Source: an uncultured Dorea sp. (GTDB taxonomy: Bacteria > Bacillota > Clostridia > Lachnospirales > Lachnospiraceae). From it: DNA of 16,883 nucleotides. Position 1 is the first letter of the stretch, and each line of letters begins with the position of its first letter. Below the pieces are notes generated by a model. That model was not told where the DNA came from. It did not search any database and was given only the letters and a program-made list of their open reading frames with translations. The DNA is taken from the NCBI GenBank assembly GCA_910577685.1, contig CAJTOH010000059.1:1-16883 (forward strand). The letters run 5' to 3'. Both the position numbers and the translations under genes were made by a program. Positions 1-4,982 of this stretch are shown in pieces.

Positions 1-23
1 GAATGCCAAAACTGCTTTTTCGT

Positions 24-104
24 TTACCCCATCATCGATTCTAACCTAAAGAATTGTTCCTCTAGTTTGTCCGGGTTTAAAATAAAATCAGTTCCTCTAA
101 TCAA
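24..104 (-). pseudogene. truncated small ORF divergent from the XRE regulator
   Basis: A TTG codon at 104-102 lies 9 nt after a strong AAGGAGG site (120-114) and opens a 26-codon frame that stops at 26-24 (TAA). The product begins MIRGTDFILNPDKLEEQFF and is not recognised. The stop directly follows a GGGG run. One extra G would give a frame (VNEKAVLAF) that stays open to the window edge, so this may be a longer gene broken by a frameshift. A near-consensus promoter lies upstream, so transcription is likely. It was too short for ordinary ORF finding. Function is unknown, and whether the break is real or a sequence error cannot be told here. Confidence 0.4.
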
Positions 105-130
105 TAAATATGACCTCCTTAAAATATTTG

Positions 131-151
131 ATTATCTGATATTCAGATAAT
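131..151. promoter_or_regulatory. operator-like palindrome O1
   Basis: A perfect 9-bp inverted repeat (ATTATCTGA / TCAGATAAT) with a 3-bp centre. It overlaps the expected start point of the minus-strand promoter (156-184), where a repressor would block transcription. It probably binds the adjacent XRE protein. A degraded second copy lies at 191-207. Confidence 0.6.
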
Positions 152-155
152 AATT

Positions 156-184
156 ATAATACACTAAGAGTAATAGAGTGTCAA
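156..184 (-). promoter_or_regulatory. minus-strand sigma-A promoter
   Basis: Read on the minus strand: perfect -35 TTGACA (184-179), 17-bp spacer, -10 TATTAT (161-156). It drives the truncated ORF at 24-104. Confidence 0.6.
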
Positions 185-190
185 GCGAAA

Positions 191-207
191 TATCTTAATA
201 TCCGATA
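191..207. promoter_or_regulatory. operator-like palindrome O2
   Basis: A 17-bp site with TATC/GATA outer half-sites matches O1 at 12 of 17 positions. It sits between the two divergent -35 boxes (184 and 214), so one bound protein could affect both promoters. It is probably a lower-affinity site for the same XRE regulator. Confidence 0.4.
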
Positions 208-213
208 AAAAGA

Positions 214-242
214 TTGACAGAATAAAAACATTGAAATATAAT
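214..242 (+). promoter_or_regulatory. consensus sigma-A promoter of the XRE gene
   Basis: Perfect TTGACA (214-219) and perfect TATAAT (237-242) with a 17-bp spacer. The ribosome site AAGGAGGA follows at 253-260 and the ATG at 266. Confidence 0.8.
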
Positions 243-265
243 GAGCATAAACAAGGAGGATTGCG

Positions 266-682
266 ATGAATAAAATAAAAGAATTAAGAAAAGAAAATAA
301 CATCACGGTTGCGGAATTGGCAAAAGAGTTGGGAATTTCACAAAGTATGCTGACTAACTATGAAAATGGGAATGGAACTCCAAGGGATGATTCTATATGG
401 GATAGGTTGTCACAGCTTTTTGGAGTAAGCAAAAGTCATGTTATGGGATTGACTACAGATATTGATGTAGTTCATAAAAAGAAGAAATTTAAAGCAGTTG
501 TGGATATATCTGAACCCATATCAATACAAGTGGAAAATCAAACAGACATTGACATTTTGACTAAATTGGACTTACTGGATGATGAAGATACAAACAAGGT
601 ATTAGACTTTATTAACAATCTTCTTACTACAAAGAAATATGAGGGAATTGAAGATAGTCCAATCGAATATGTGACGAAATAG
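266..682 (+). CDS. XRE-family HTH transcriptional regulator
   Basis: This 138-residue protein carries an N-terminal Cro/C1-type helix-turn-helix (about residues 3-60). The recognition region reads LAKELGISQSMLTNYENG, typical of XRE repressors. The acidic C-terminal half (about 70-138) has no recognised enzyme motif and is probably for dimerisation. The ATG has AAGGAGGA at ideal spacing and a perfect-consensus promoter. The palindromes at 131-151 and 191-207 in the divergent spacer are the likely operators, giving control of itself and of the minus-strand ORF. This layout is typical of the control region of integrated elements, which fits the tRNA scars downstream. The regulated function cannot be seen in this window. 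Confidence 0.85.
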   Translation: MNKIKELRKENNITVAELAKELGISQSMLTNYENGNGTPRDDSIWDRLSQLFGVSKSHVMGLTTDIDVVHKKKKFKAVVDISEPISIQVENQTDIDILTKLDLLDDEDTNKVLDFINNLLTTKKYEGIEDSPIEYVTK

Positions 683-692
683 CAGAAGAATC

Positions 693-771
693 TAAGGCGT
701 CCACTTGCCCAGCCGACCCGCCGCCCTGTTAGGAACTGTCGCTCTGGGCATCCTTCGGAACGTTGGTTTTT
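693..771 (+). other. GC-rich structured block after the XRE gene
   Basis: A GC-rich stretch in very AT-rich surroundings. TGCCCAG (706-712) pairs with CTGGGCA (744-750) around a 31-nt loop, and a TTTTT tract lies at 767-771. No ORF is supported. It may be a 3'-end structure or a leftover of a mobile element; function is unknown. Confidence 0.3.
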
Positions 772-817
772 GAAAGAGCACGAACAAGAAAGAACTAGAT
801 GTGGAAAGTATACAGAG

Positions 818-867
818 AATAGCAGACAGCACGATTGCGAAAGTGTTGTCTGTTATTCTTTTTTCTT
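818..867 (+). terminator. rho-independent terminator
   Basis: A 15-bp stem (818-832 with 843-857, two mismatches or wobbles) and 10-nt loop, followed by CTTTTTTCTT on the plus strand. It lies between the plus-strand XRE unit and the convergent minus-strand gene ending at 866. Confidence 0.75.
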
Positions 868-1174
868 AGTCATATTTAAAAACAACGGTTTTAAAGGGTT
901 TCTCGCCATAACGAATCAGACATGCAGAATAATAGAGATTGATTTCAAGGGTAGTAGGAGTGCCATTGATTTTGTTGTGTTCCTCTTCAATTTTACGAAT
1001 AGTCTCATTAATTCCCCAATATTTGTAAACAATAACAGTTAGCTCCGTGTCTCGTGTGCCTTGATTGCTGAATGACATGCTGTTACGGACATGATAATCG
1101 GGCAGACTGATGTAATAGCAGATTCCGGCAATTAAACAGAGCAATAAAAGTGTAGTTATGACGTTTCTTTTCAT
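866..1174 (-). CDS. small membrane-anchored or secreted hypothetical protein
   Basis: A 102-residue protein beginning MKRNVITTLLLLCLIAGICYY, a positive N-terminus plus a hydrophobic segment (about 5-22). This is a signal anchor or signal peptide; there is a Cys but no clear lipobox. The remaining ~80 residues are predicted extracytoplasmic. They contain a charged segment (RKIEEEHNKING) and a beta-like C-terminus ending FKTVVFKYD. A GAGAGG ribosome site precedes the ATG. It is divergent from the small HTH gene at 1290, and the shared spacer carries paired CTATATAG palindromes, so that regulator may control it. The family is not recognised. Confidence 0.65.
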   Translation of the reverse strand: MKRNVITTLLLLCLIAGICYYISLPDYHVRNSMSFSNQGTRDTELTVIVYKYWGINETIRKIEEEHNKINGTPTTLEINLYYSACLIRYGEKPFKTVVFKYD

Positions 1175-1213
1175 GTGTATGTACCTCTCTTTCCTAAGTT
1201 CCCTACGGGGATA

Positions 1214-1238
1214 ACTATATAGTACCTCGCTATATAGT
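1214..1238. promoter_or_regulatory. tandem CTATATAG operator sites
   Basis: A 10-bp perfect palindrome ACTATATAGT (1214-1223) is followed six bases later by CTATATAGT (1230-1238). A weaker third copy, ACTACATA, starts at 1244. They lie in the spacer between two divergent genes, one of them an HTH regulator, so self-regulation is likely. Confidence 0.6.
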
Positions 1239-1241
1239 GAA

Positions 1242-1270
1242 TTACTACATAAAGATTTATTAAATATACT
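1242..1270 (+). promoter_or_regulatory. possible promoter of the small HTH gene
   Basis: TTACTA (1242-1247), 17-bp spacer, TATACT (1265-1270). The -10 is good and the -35 weak. It would leave a very short leader before the AGGGG site at 1277. Confidence 0.35.
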
Positions 1271-1289
1271 TTGTGTAGGGGTGATGCAT

Positions 1290-1505
1290 ATGAATCATGG
1301 ACATTTAGAGTTAAGGATAGAAGAATTGTTGAAAGAAAGAGGTATTAGTAAGAATACCATTTGTAAAGAGTTGGATATTCCGAGGTCAAATTTTAACAGA
1401 TATTGCAGAAATGAATTTCAAAGGCTGGACGCAAATTTGATTTGTAAGTTATGTGATTATTTTGCTTGTGAAGTTGGCGAATTGATTTGTTACGTAAAAG
1501 AATAA
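1290..1505 (+). CDS. small HTH (Cro/C1-like) regulator
   Basis: A 71-residue protein starting MNHGHLELRIEELLKERG. It is almost entirely one helix-turn-helix domain: residues 9-65 include ISKNTICKELDIPRSNFNRY as the turn and recognition helix. It resembles the minimal Cro/C1 regulators (HTH_26 type) common in conjugative and integrative elements. GTG at 1281 and ATG at 1284 share the same frame, but they fall inside the AGGGGT ribosome site (1277-1282), so ATG 1290 is preferred. It is divergent from the gene at 866-1174 with tandem palindromes between them. It probably represses both promoters. A terminator follows at 1553. Confidence 0.75.
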   Translation: MNHGHLELRIEELLKERGISKNTICKELDIPRSNFNRYCRNEFQRLDANLICKLCDYFACEVGELICYVKE

Positions 1506-1552
1506 CGAGCTGTTGCTGTTATTGGCATGGAATGGATAAAAGGGTATGCGGA

Positions 1553-1578
1553 GGTGTGAAAGTCTCTCATACCTTTTT
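1553..1578 (+). terminator. rho-independent terminator after the small HTH gene
   Basis: GGTGTGA (1553-1559) pairs with TCATACC (1567-1573) around a 7-nt loop, followed by TTTTT (1574-1578). A longer outer pairing of AAAAGGGTATG with the same 3' arm is also possible. Confidence 0.7.
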
Positions 1579-1688
1579 ACTTGTGTATTTTACAAAATCG
1601 AATTATACTGTGAGTAGTGAAAGTCAAACAAAATTAGAAGTTGTAAATCTAGACAAATCCGATTTATTATATGAAAGGAAATTATATT

Positions 1689-2102
1689 ATGAAAATTGAT
1701 GTATGTTCAAAGAAAGAACAGGATTATATCATTGATAGACTGGTGGAATATAATCTATCTCAGGTTGAGGCTAAACAGAAAGAAAATTTCATAGATTTAA
1801 GCAAGAAAATCGGTAAGGATGATAAGATTGTTGCTGGTATTGTAGCAAGGATGTATTGTTGGAATATGGTTTATGTTGATACATTGTGGGTCGATTCTAG
1901 TTATAGAGGGAAAAAACTTGGTAGCTTACTTTTAGAAGAAGTTGAAAATGATGCTAAATCAAAAGGTGCTAAACTTATTCATCTTGATACATTTGATTTT
2001 CAAGCCAAAGAATTTTATGAGAAGCAAGGGTATATTGTATTTGGTATATTAGAAAATTGTCCAGAAAAGCATTATAGATATTATTTGAAAAAAGTCTTAT
2101 AG
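1689..2102 (+). CDS. GNAT-family N-acetyltransferase
   Basis: A 137-residue acetyl-CoA-dependent N-acyltransferase of the GNAT fold. The acetyl-CoA loop (motif A) is seen as DSSYRGKKLGSLLLEEVE (about residues 74-91), preceded by the strand VYVDTLWV. The C-terminal motif B region reads FDFQAKEFYEKQGYIVFG, the usual 'yEk.GF' signature. Length is normal for a stand-alone GNAT. An in-frame ATG at 1671 exists, but AAAGGA lies between it and ATG 1689, so 1689 is the likely start. The substrate cannot be deduced; drug, small-molecule and protein targets are all possible. Low GC matches the surrounding accessory region, suggesting acquired cargo. Confidence 0.85.
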   Translation: MKIDVCSKKEQDYIIDRLVEYNLSQVEAKQKENFIDLSKKIGKDDKIVAGIVARMYCWNMVYVDTLWVDSSYRGKKLGSLLLEEVENDAKSKGAKLIHLDTFDFQAKEFYEKQGYIVFGILENCPEKHYRYYLKKVL

Positions 2103-2209
2103 TTCTTAAATCAAACTTTTGGTCAATATATAAAACTCGACAACTTTCAGTTTGCCGACAAGTGCCAGTTTTTCAAAATAGAATACATAATCTTAGTTGG
2201 TGTAATGGC

Positions 2210-2251
2210 AAAAAATTAGCCATAGACAAACATCTATGGCTAGTAGTTTTT
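2210..2251. terminator. bidirectional rho-independent terminator
   Basis: A perfect 10-bp stem, TAGCCATAGA (2217-2226) with TCTATGGCTA (2233-2242), and a 6-nt loop. On the plus strand TTTTT follows (2247-2251), ending the GNAT transcript. On the minus strand a run of T lies at 2216-2210, serving transcripts from the right, such as the small ORF at 2268-2342. Confidence 0.8.
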
Positions 2252-2267
2252 CACTAATCAATTGAAT

Positions 2268-2342
2268 TTAATAAGCTTTTCTGTTAAACGGATATACAAG
2301 TTCTCCTTTCAGACCCTTGGGTCGCTTGTTTATATTTGTCAT
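2268..2342 (-). other. possible 24-codon ORF or gene remnant beside the attachment scar
   Basis: A minus-strand frame from ATG 2342 reads MTNINKRPKGLKGELVYPF and stops at 2270-2268, just before the terminator at 2210-2251. The frame is open upstream of the ATG only as far as a TAA in the spacer. No ribosome site is evident. Its position between a terminator and a tRNA 3'-end scar is where an integrase or excisionase gene would lie, so it could be the last piece of one. That is inference; the peptide is not recognised. Confidence 0.2.
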
Positions 2343-2422
2343 TGGTTGGCTTTTGGTTGGGGTTATAAAATACCCCTTATAAAGCCCGTAAATGCGTTGC
2401 TTGTTGCCCCGTGAGGTTGCAG

Positions 2423-2443
2423 GTTCGAATCCTGTTACCCCGA
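2423..2443 (+). other. tRNA 3'-end fragment, attachment-site scar copy 1
   Basis: The T-arm (GCAGG at 2419-2423, loop TTCGAAT, then CCTGT) and the acceptor 3' strand TACCCCG plus discriminator A (to 2443) are intact. The sequence upstream does not fold into D and anticodon arms, so this is not a complete tRNA. The original tRNA would have a 5' acceptor CGGGGTA; proline is plausible but the anticodon is missing. tRNA 3' ends are classic integrase targets. An exact 37-bp copy including the bases beyond the tRNA recurs at 3556-3592. Confidence 0.7.
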
Positions 2444-2450
2444 CTTAATA

Positions 2451-2489
2451 AGAGGCGTGTTCCTTGAATTGGAGGAAACGCCTCTTTTT
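2451..2489 (+). terminator. tRNA terminator copy 1
   Basis: AGAGGCGT (2451-2458) pairs with ACGCCTCT (2478-2485), followed by a T run to 2489. It was probably the terminator of the original tRNA gene. Confidence 0.8.
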
Positions 2490-2742
2490 CAATGCAGAAA
2501 GGTATCTGGCGGGAGGAATGGTTCGTACAGCTAAGAAGGAAAAAAACATTGAATGACAATGGACGGCGACGTCTGCGCCCCCTATATGGCGACGGTTTTG
2601 GAATGATTGCCCTTCAGACGGAAAAGTGGATGATTGTACAGTTGTGAATTGATGTAGTGATTCTGTATCATTACGAAGTAGATATGCATAAAAGTTGCAT
2701 AAATCATTAGGTAAAAAATGTATGTAAAAAGTTATATTAATA

Positions 2743-3033
2743 TTGTATAATAAAGTTAGTATCTACCACCCGTCATTATCTGATTTTTCGCTTTCAGATA
2801 TAAAGTTTCTATTACAATATGCAAGTCTTAAGATGCTAGTGGTTATTACTAATTTAGGAAGTGTATCATATCTTGTAAAAGGGAGAAGGTATTCTTATGA
2901 AATGGCTGTAAAATTATTTAACGAATCAGTTAATTTGAGTAATAAAGCAAAAAATCTTAAAGGTATACAAAAAGCAACAGATAATTTTTTGAAAAATTGT
3001 TATAGAGTAGGTATAGATTACGACAACCGATAG
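2743..3033 (+). CDS. hypothetical protein, probably 5'-truncated
   Basis: The frame encodes up to 96 residues if TTG 2743 is used (YNKVSIYHPSLSDFSLSDIK...). No ribosome site precedes this TTG, and it overlaps a TATAAT hexamer (2746-2751) that may be a promoter -10, so the start is doubtful. The next ATG is at 2833 (residue 31) and also lacks a ribosome site. The C-terminal part is basic and helical (KLFNESVNLSNKAKNLKGIQ). It is followed 14 bp later by a well-formed small gene at 3048, suggesting one transcript. The family is not recognised. It sits between two tRNA-end scars, so it is probably residual mobile-element cargo. Confidence 0.4.
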   Translation: MYNKVSIYHPSLSDFSLSDIKFLLQYASLKMLVVITNLGSVSYLVKGRRYSYEMAVKLFNESVNLSNKAKNLKGIQKATDNFLKNCYRVGIDYDNR

Positions 3034-3047
3034 AAAGGAGATTATTC

Positions 3048-3224
3048 ATGGAGGAACATGCTGTCTTAAGTGAACGGTTAGAGGAACAATTGAAAGCTAT
3101 AGAGTGGGCAAAAGCGGAACAGGAAAGGCTATTGAAAGAAAAGGGAGAACGTTTGTCGAAGGAACTTATGGAGAAAATGACACCGTTTATTTTAAATCAG
3201 AAAAAGAAAAGTCAGAGTAAATGA
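3048..3224 (+). CDS. small charged coiled-coil protein (58 aa)
   Basis: Short, but with a good ribosome site, AAAGGAG (3034-3040), 7 nt before the ATG. The 58 residues (MEEHAVLSERLEEQLKAIEW at the start) are very rich in Glu and Lys with a leucine heptad-like pattern, predicting a single long helix or coiled coil. The end is lysine-rich (NQKKKSQSK). There is no signal peptide or known motif. It is probably co-transcribed with the frame ending at 3033. It lies inside the DR-A-bounded segment. Function is unknown; small helical proteins of this type are common in phage and conjugative-element cargo. Confidence 0.55.
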   Translation: MEEHAVLSERLEEQLKAIEWAKAEQERLLKEKGERLSKELMEKMTPFILNQKKKSQSK

Positions 3225-3354
3225 CAGGCTAAGGATTATGGAGACCGTTTTATCTGTTGAGATAACCAAAGCTGCAAATTGCACGAATCCAGAGTACCAA
3301 GCGTTACCAACACCCACTAATGCGGAAAACCATTGCAGATATGGAGAGATTGGA

Positions 3355-3414
3355 GAAAACATTTGACAAAACGGAGATTGTAGTTAATAATTAGTATTAG
3401 GATGGAAAGTCGGG
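3355..3414 (+). repeat. direct repeat DR-B copy 1 (promoter-bearing)
   Basis: Runs from GAAAACATTTGACAAAA through GGAGATTGTAGT to GAAAGTCGGGG. It is matched by 3705-3757 exactly 350 bp downstream at the promoter, with a few substitutions and a short deletion after the -10. Confidence 0.7.
3363..3391 (+). promoter_or_regulatory. sigma-A promoter P1 in DR-B
   Basis: Perfect TTGACA (3363-3368), 17-bp spacer, AATAAT (3386-3391). No convincing gene follows. The next terminator in this direction is at 3584-3622, giving a predicted transcript of about 225 nt. Confidence 0.6.
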
Positions 3415-3555
3415 GCGGACAGTCTAAAGATTCCGAAGAAATTACGGCGACGAATCGGCGACTGAAAAAGAAAAGAACCCTTGAAAAGAAGTGAAGCAAC
3501 GTCAATCCCCTTGTGCAAACGGGTGATTTGCAAGGTATTTGAAGTAAGTCAAGGT

Positions 3556-3638
3556 GTTCGAATCCTGTTACCCCGACTTAATAAGAGGCGTGATTCCTAA
3601 GGGGGAGGGAACGCCTCTTTTTCAATGCATCAAGGTGT
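3556..3638 (+). repeat. direct repeat DR-A copy 2 (tRNA end plus terminator)
   Basis: The first 37 bp (3556-3592) are identical to 2423-2459, starting in the T-loop of the tRNA and running through the terminator's 5' arm. The sequence to the left (AAGTCAAGGT) lacks the T-stem 5' strand, so the junction lies at the T-loop. This is a likely integration crossover boundary. Confidence 0.75.
3584..3622 (+). terminator. tRNA terminator copy 2
   Basis: AGAGGCGT (3584-3591) pairs with ACGCCTCT (3611-3618), with a T run to 3622. Confidence 0.8.
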
Positions 3639-3704
3639 CTGGCGGGTAGAAGGGCGGCTTGTGTTTTGGAGGTAATTGTGTGGAAGGCAGTAGTTTCACT
3701 TAGA

Positions 3705-3757
3705 AAAAACATTTGACAAAATAGAGATTGTAGTCAATAATTAAGACGAAAGTCGGG
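3705..3757 (+). repeat. direct repeat DR-B copy 2
   Basis: Same promoter-bearing sequence as 3355-3414, with AAGACGAAAGTCGGGG after the -10 in place of the longer copy-1 version. Confidence 0.7.
3713..3741 (+). promoter_or_regulatory. sigma-A promoter P2 in DR-B
   Basis: Perfect TTGACA (3713-3718), 17-bp spacer, AATAAT (3736-3741), as in P1. Transcription from about 3748 would meet the terminator at 3870-3907, giving a small RNA of about 160 nt. Confidence 0.6.
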
Positions 3758-3766
3758 GATAATTTT

Positions 3767-3886
3767 ATGCCAGCTATTGAACAGGTTGAATATGAAAAGA
3801 AAATATATAATCATGAGAGGCTAAGGGCAATCCATAATTCTTATGGTTGGTTGGCAATAGGTATAAATAAGAGGCGTAATTCCTAA
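3767..3886 (+). CDS. possible 39-aa small ORF in the P2 transcript
   Basis: ATG 3767 with a weak GGGGAT site 7 nt upstream opens a 39-codon frame (MPAIEQVEYEKKIYNHERLR...) ending at TAA 3884-3886, inside the loop of the following terminator. The whole frame fits between promoter P2 and that terminator. No known family. It could be a real microprotein, the leftover start of a larger gene, or chance. Confidence 0.25.
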   Translation: MPAIEQVEYEKKIYNHERLRAIHNSYGWLAIGINKRRNS

Positions 3887-3907
3887 ATTAAGAGGAAACG
3901 CCTTTTT
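3870..3907 (+). terminator. tRNA-type terminator copy 3
   Basis: AATAAGAGGCGT (3866-3877) pairs with ACGCCT (3898-3903), then TTTTT. It matches copies 1 and 2 but without the tRNA sequence. TCCTAAAT (3881-3888) and ATTTAGGA (3908-3915) form an alternative perfect 8-bp stem across it. Confidence 0.7.
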
Positions 3908-3995
3908 ATTTAGGAAAGACCGGTCACTGACAATGCAAATTTGGACAAATAGAAGTAAATCATAAAATACAGGTAAAAAGAGGGGAGAAAAGTTC

Positions 3996-4595
3996 ATGGT
4001 TTTAAATAACTGCACTATATGTTCTGTGTATGAATCAGATGAAACTGTCCAGAAAAGGCTTAGGGTGAAATGCGACGGAGAAGAAATTACACTATATATG
4101 AAGCGGGAAAATGAATTGTCTGATTCGGAGAAGATCAGGATAGATTTCTATGACGGACAGATCGGATGCGTCCGGACATACTGTGAGGTCATCGTCAGAA
4201 GAAATTATGACCCGTCAGTTAAAGAACCATGGATTGCAGATTGCGGGGTGATTGAAGTGATCGAGATTGTGGAGGGGAGACGGAATCTGCGGGTAAATAT
4301 CGGAGATGAGGTTCTGATTACATCTTTTCAGCAAGGAGAAGTTGGCGTTGAAATCCAGAATATCAGTGAAGGAGGTCTTTATTTTCTTACTGACACCAAG
4401 CTTTGCTGTGACGATACGATAGAATTTGACTATATATTTGTAGAAACAAAATTCCGTTTAAGAGCAATAGTTTTGAGGGAAGAAGATTTCCGCAACGGGC
4501 GTTACGGATATGGATGTGAGTTCACAGAGCTTCCGAAAGGTGCAAAGAGAGATATCCAGCAGTATGTGTTCAGGCGGCAGTACGGCAGAATGTAA
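3996..4595 (+). CDS. PilZ-domain c-di-GMP-binding protein
   Basis: A 199-residue cytoplasmic protein. The C-terminal half is a PilZ domain with both c-di-GMP-binding motifs intact: RxxxR as R95-R-N-L-R99 and NxSxxG as N122-I-S-E-G-G127, followed by the expected beta-barrel to about residue 190. The N-terminal ~90 residues are beta-rich and resemble the flagellar-brake (YcgR-like) N-domain, though this is less certain. AGGGGAG precedes the ATG at good spacing. No cyclase or phosphodiesterase is nearby. It marks the return to more average base composition after the accessory region. It probably reads c-di-GMP levels to control motility, adhesion or an unknown partner. Confidence 0.85.
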   Translation: MVLNNCTICSVYESDETVQKRLRVKCDGEEITLYMKRENELSDSEKIRIDFYDGQIGCVRTYCEVIVRRNYDPSVKEPWIADCGVIEVIEIVEGRRNLRVNIGDEVLITSFQQGEVGVEIQNISEGGLYFLTDTKLCCDDTIEFDYIFVETKFRLRAIVLREEDFRNGRYGYGCEFTELPKGAKRDIQQYVFRRQYGRM

Positions 4596-4597
4596 GA

Positions 4598-4927
4598 AAT
4601 TCCTCTTACTATGCGGTAAGCATCACGGGGGATAAGCCGCCTGTTTCCGTCTGGTGCAGGCTTTATGGTAAACTCCTGCAAGACTTCAAACTTCAAGGCG
4701 GCAAGTTCCGTTATGGCAGCTCGTATCTCGTGGGAGAGGGCGTTGCAAGGTGCGCCGTACTTGTTCGTATGGCAGGCAACCATTTCGCCGCTGTGTGAGG
4801 TCTTTGCCATTGCATAAGCAATTATATTCGGATTAAAGGAAAGATAAGTCCACCATGAAACAGCGGCAAGGTTAGTTGAACCGTCCGGCTTCATGGTGTG
4901 TACGACACTTATCGGGTTTGGAGGAAG
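4598..4927 (-). pseudogene. flavin reductase (flavoredoxin-like) remnant joined to an unrelated fragment
   Basis: Reading the minus strand from 4927, the frame gives LPPNPISVVHTMKPDGSTNL and then AAVSWWTYLSFNPNIIAYAM. This is the N-terminal flavin-binding part of flavin reductase-like proteins (flavoredoxin type), where W-W-T and S-F-N-P are characteristic. Homology stops at about 4778. The frame stays open but changes to a different sequence (NKYGAPCNALSHEIRAAITE...) that is not part of that family. It then runs into the convergent PilZ gene. A TAA immediately precedes the first recognisable residue, so the 5' end is missing too. Full-length members are about 150-200 residues. This is therefore a gene fragment broken at both ends, possibly a recombination junction. 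Confidence 0.6.
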
Positions 4928-4982
4928 TTAATTTTGCAGCTTAGGGCAAATTGACTTTATTCATAGTAACAATTTCCTATCT

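Larger units (their letters stand above)
2423..2515 (+). repeat. direct repeat DR-A copy 1 (tRNA end plus terminator)
   Basis: The unit contains the tRNA 3' end, an AATAAGAGGCGT...ACGCCTCTTTTT terminator, TTCAATGCA, and a TCTGGCGGG tail. The first 37 bp are identical to 3556-3592 and the rest is imperfect. The two copies are 1133 bp apart and enclose an AT-rich segment with small ORFs. Confidence 0.75.
3225..3995. other. decayed intergenic region with repeat cassettes
   Basis: No full gene is supported over about 770 bp. Very short frames exist at 3238-3366 (42 codons, weak ribosome site) and 3402-3494 (30 codons, no ribosome site); neither is convincing. The region carries two near-identical promoters (3363-3391 and 3713-3741), the second DR-A copy at 3556, and two further copies of the tRNA-type terminator at 3584 and 3870. 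From about 3910 to 3995 nothing is seen except the ribosome site of the PilZ gene. Confidence 0.5.

Noticed and set aside
770..1042. 90-aa plus-strand frame
   Set aside because: It crosses a terminator and lies antisense to the better supported gene at 866-1174.
1487..1699. 70-aa frame between the small HTH gene and the GNAT gene
   Set aside because: It overlaps both genes, runs through a terminator hairpin and has no ribosome site.
2358..2443. Possible complete tRNA ending at the T-arm (UGGGGUU could partly pair with UACCCCG)
   Set aside because: The span is 86 nt and no D-arm or anticodon stem can be formed. Only the T-arm and 3' acceptor are real.
3238..3366. 42-codon frame starting METVLSVEITKAANC
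   Set aside because: Its ribosome site is too close to the ATG and its stop lies inside a promoter -35. There is no independent support.
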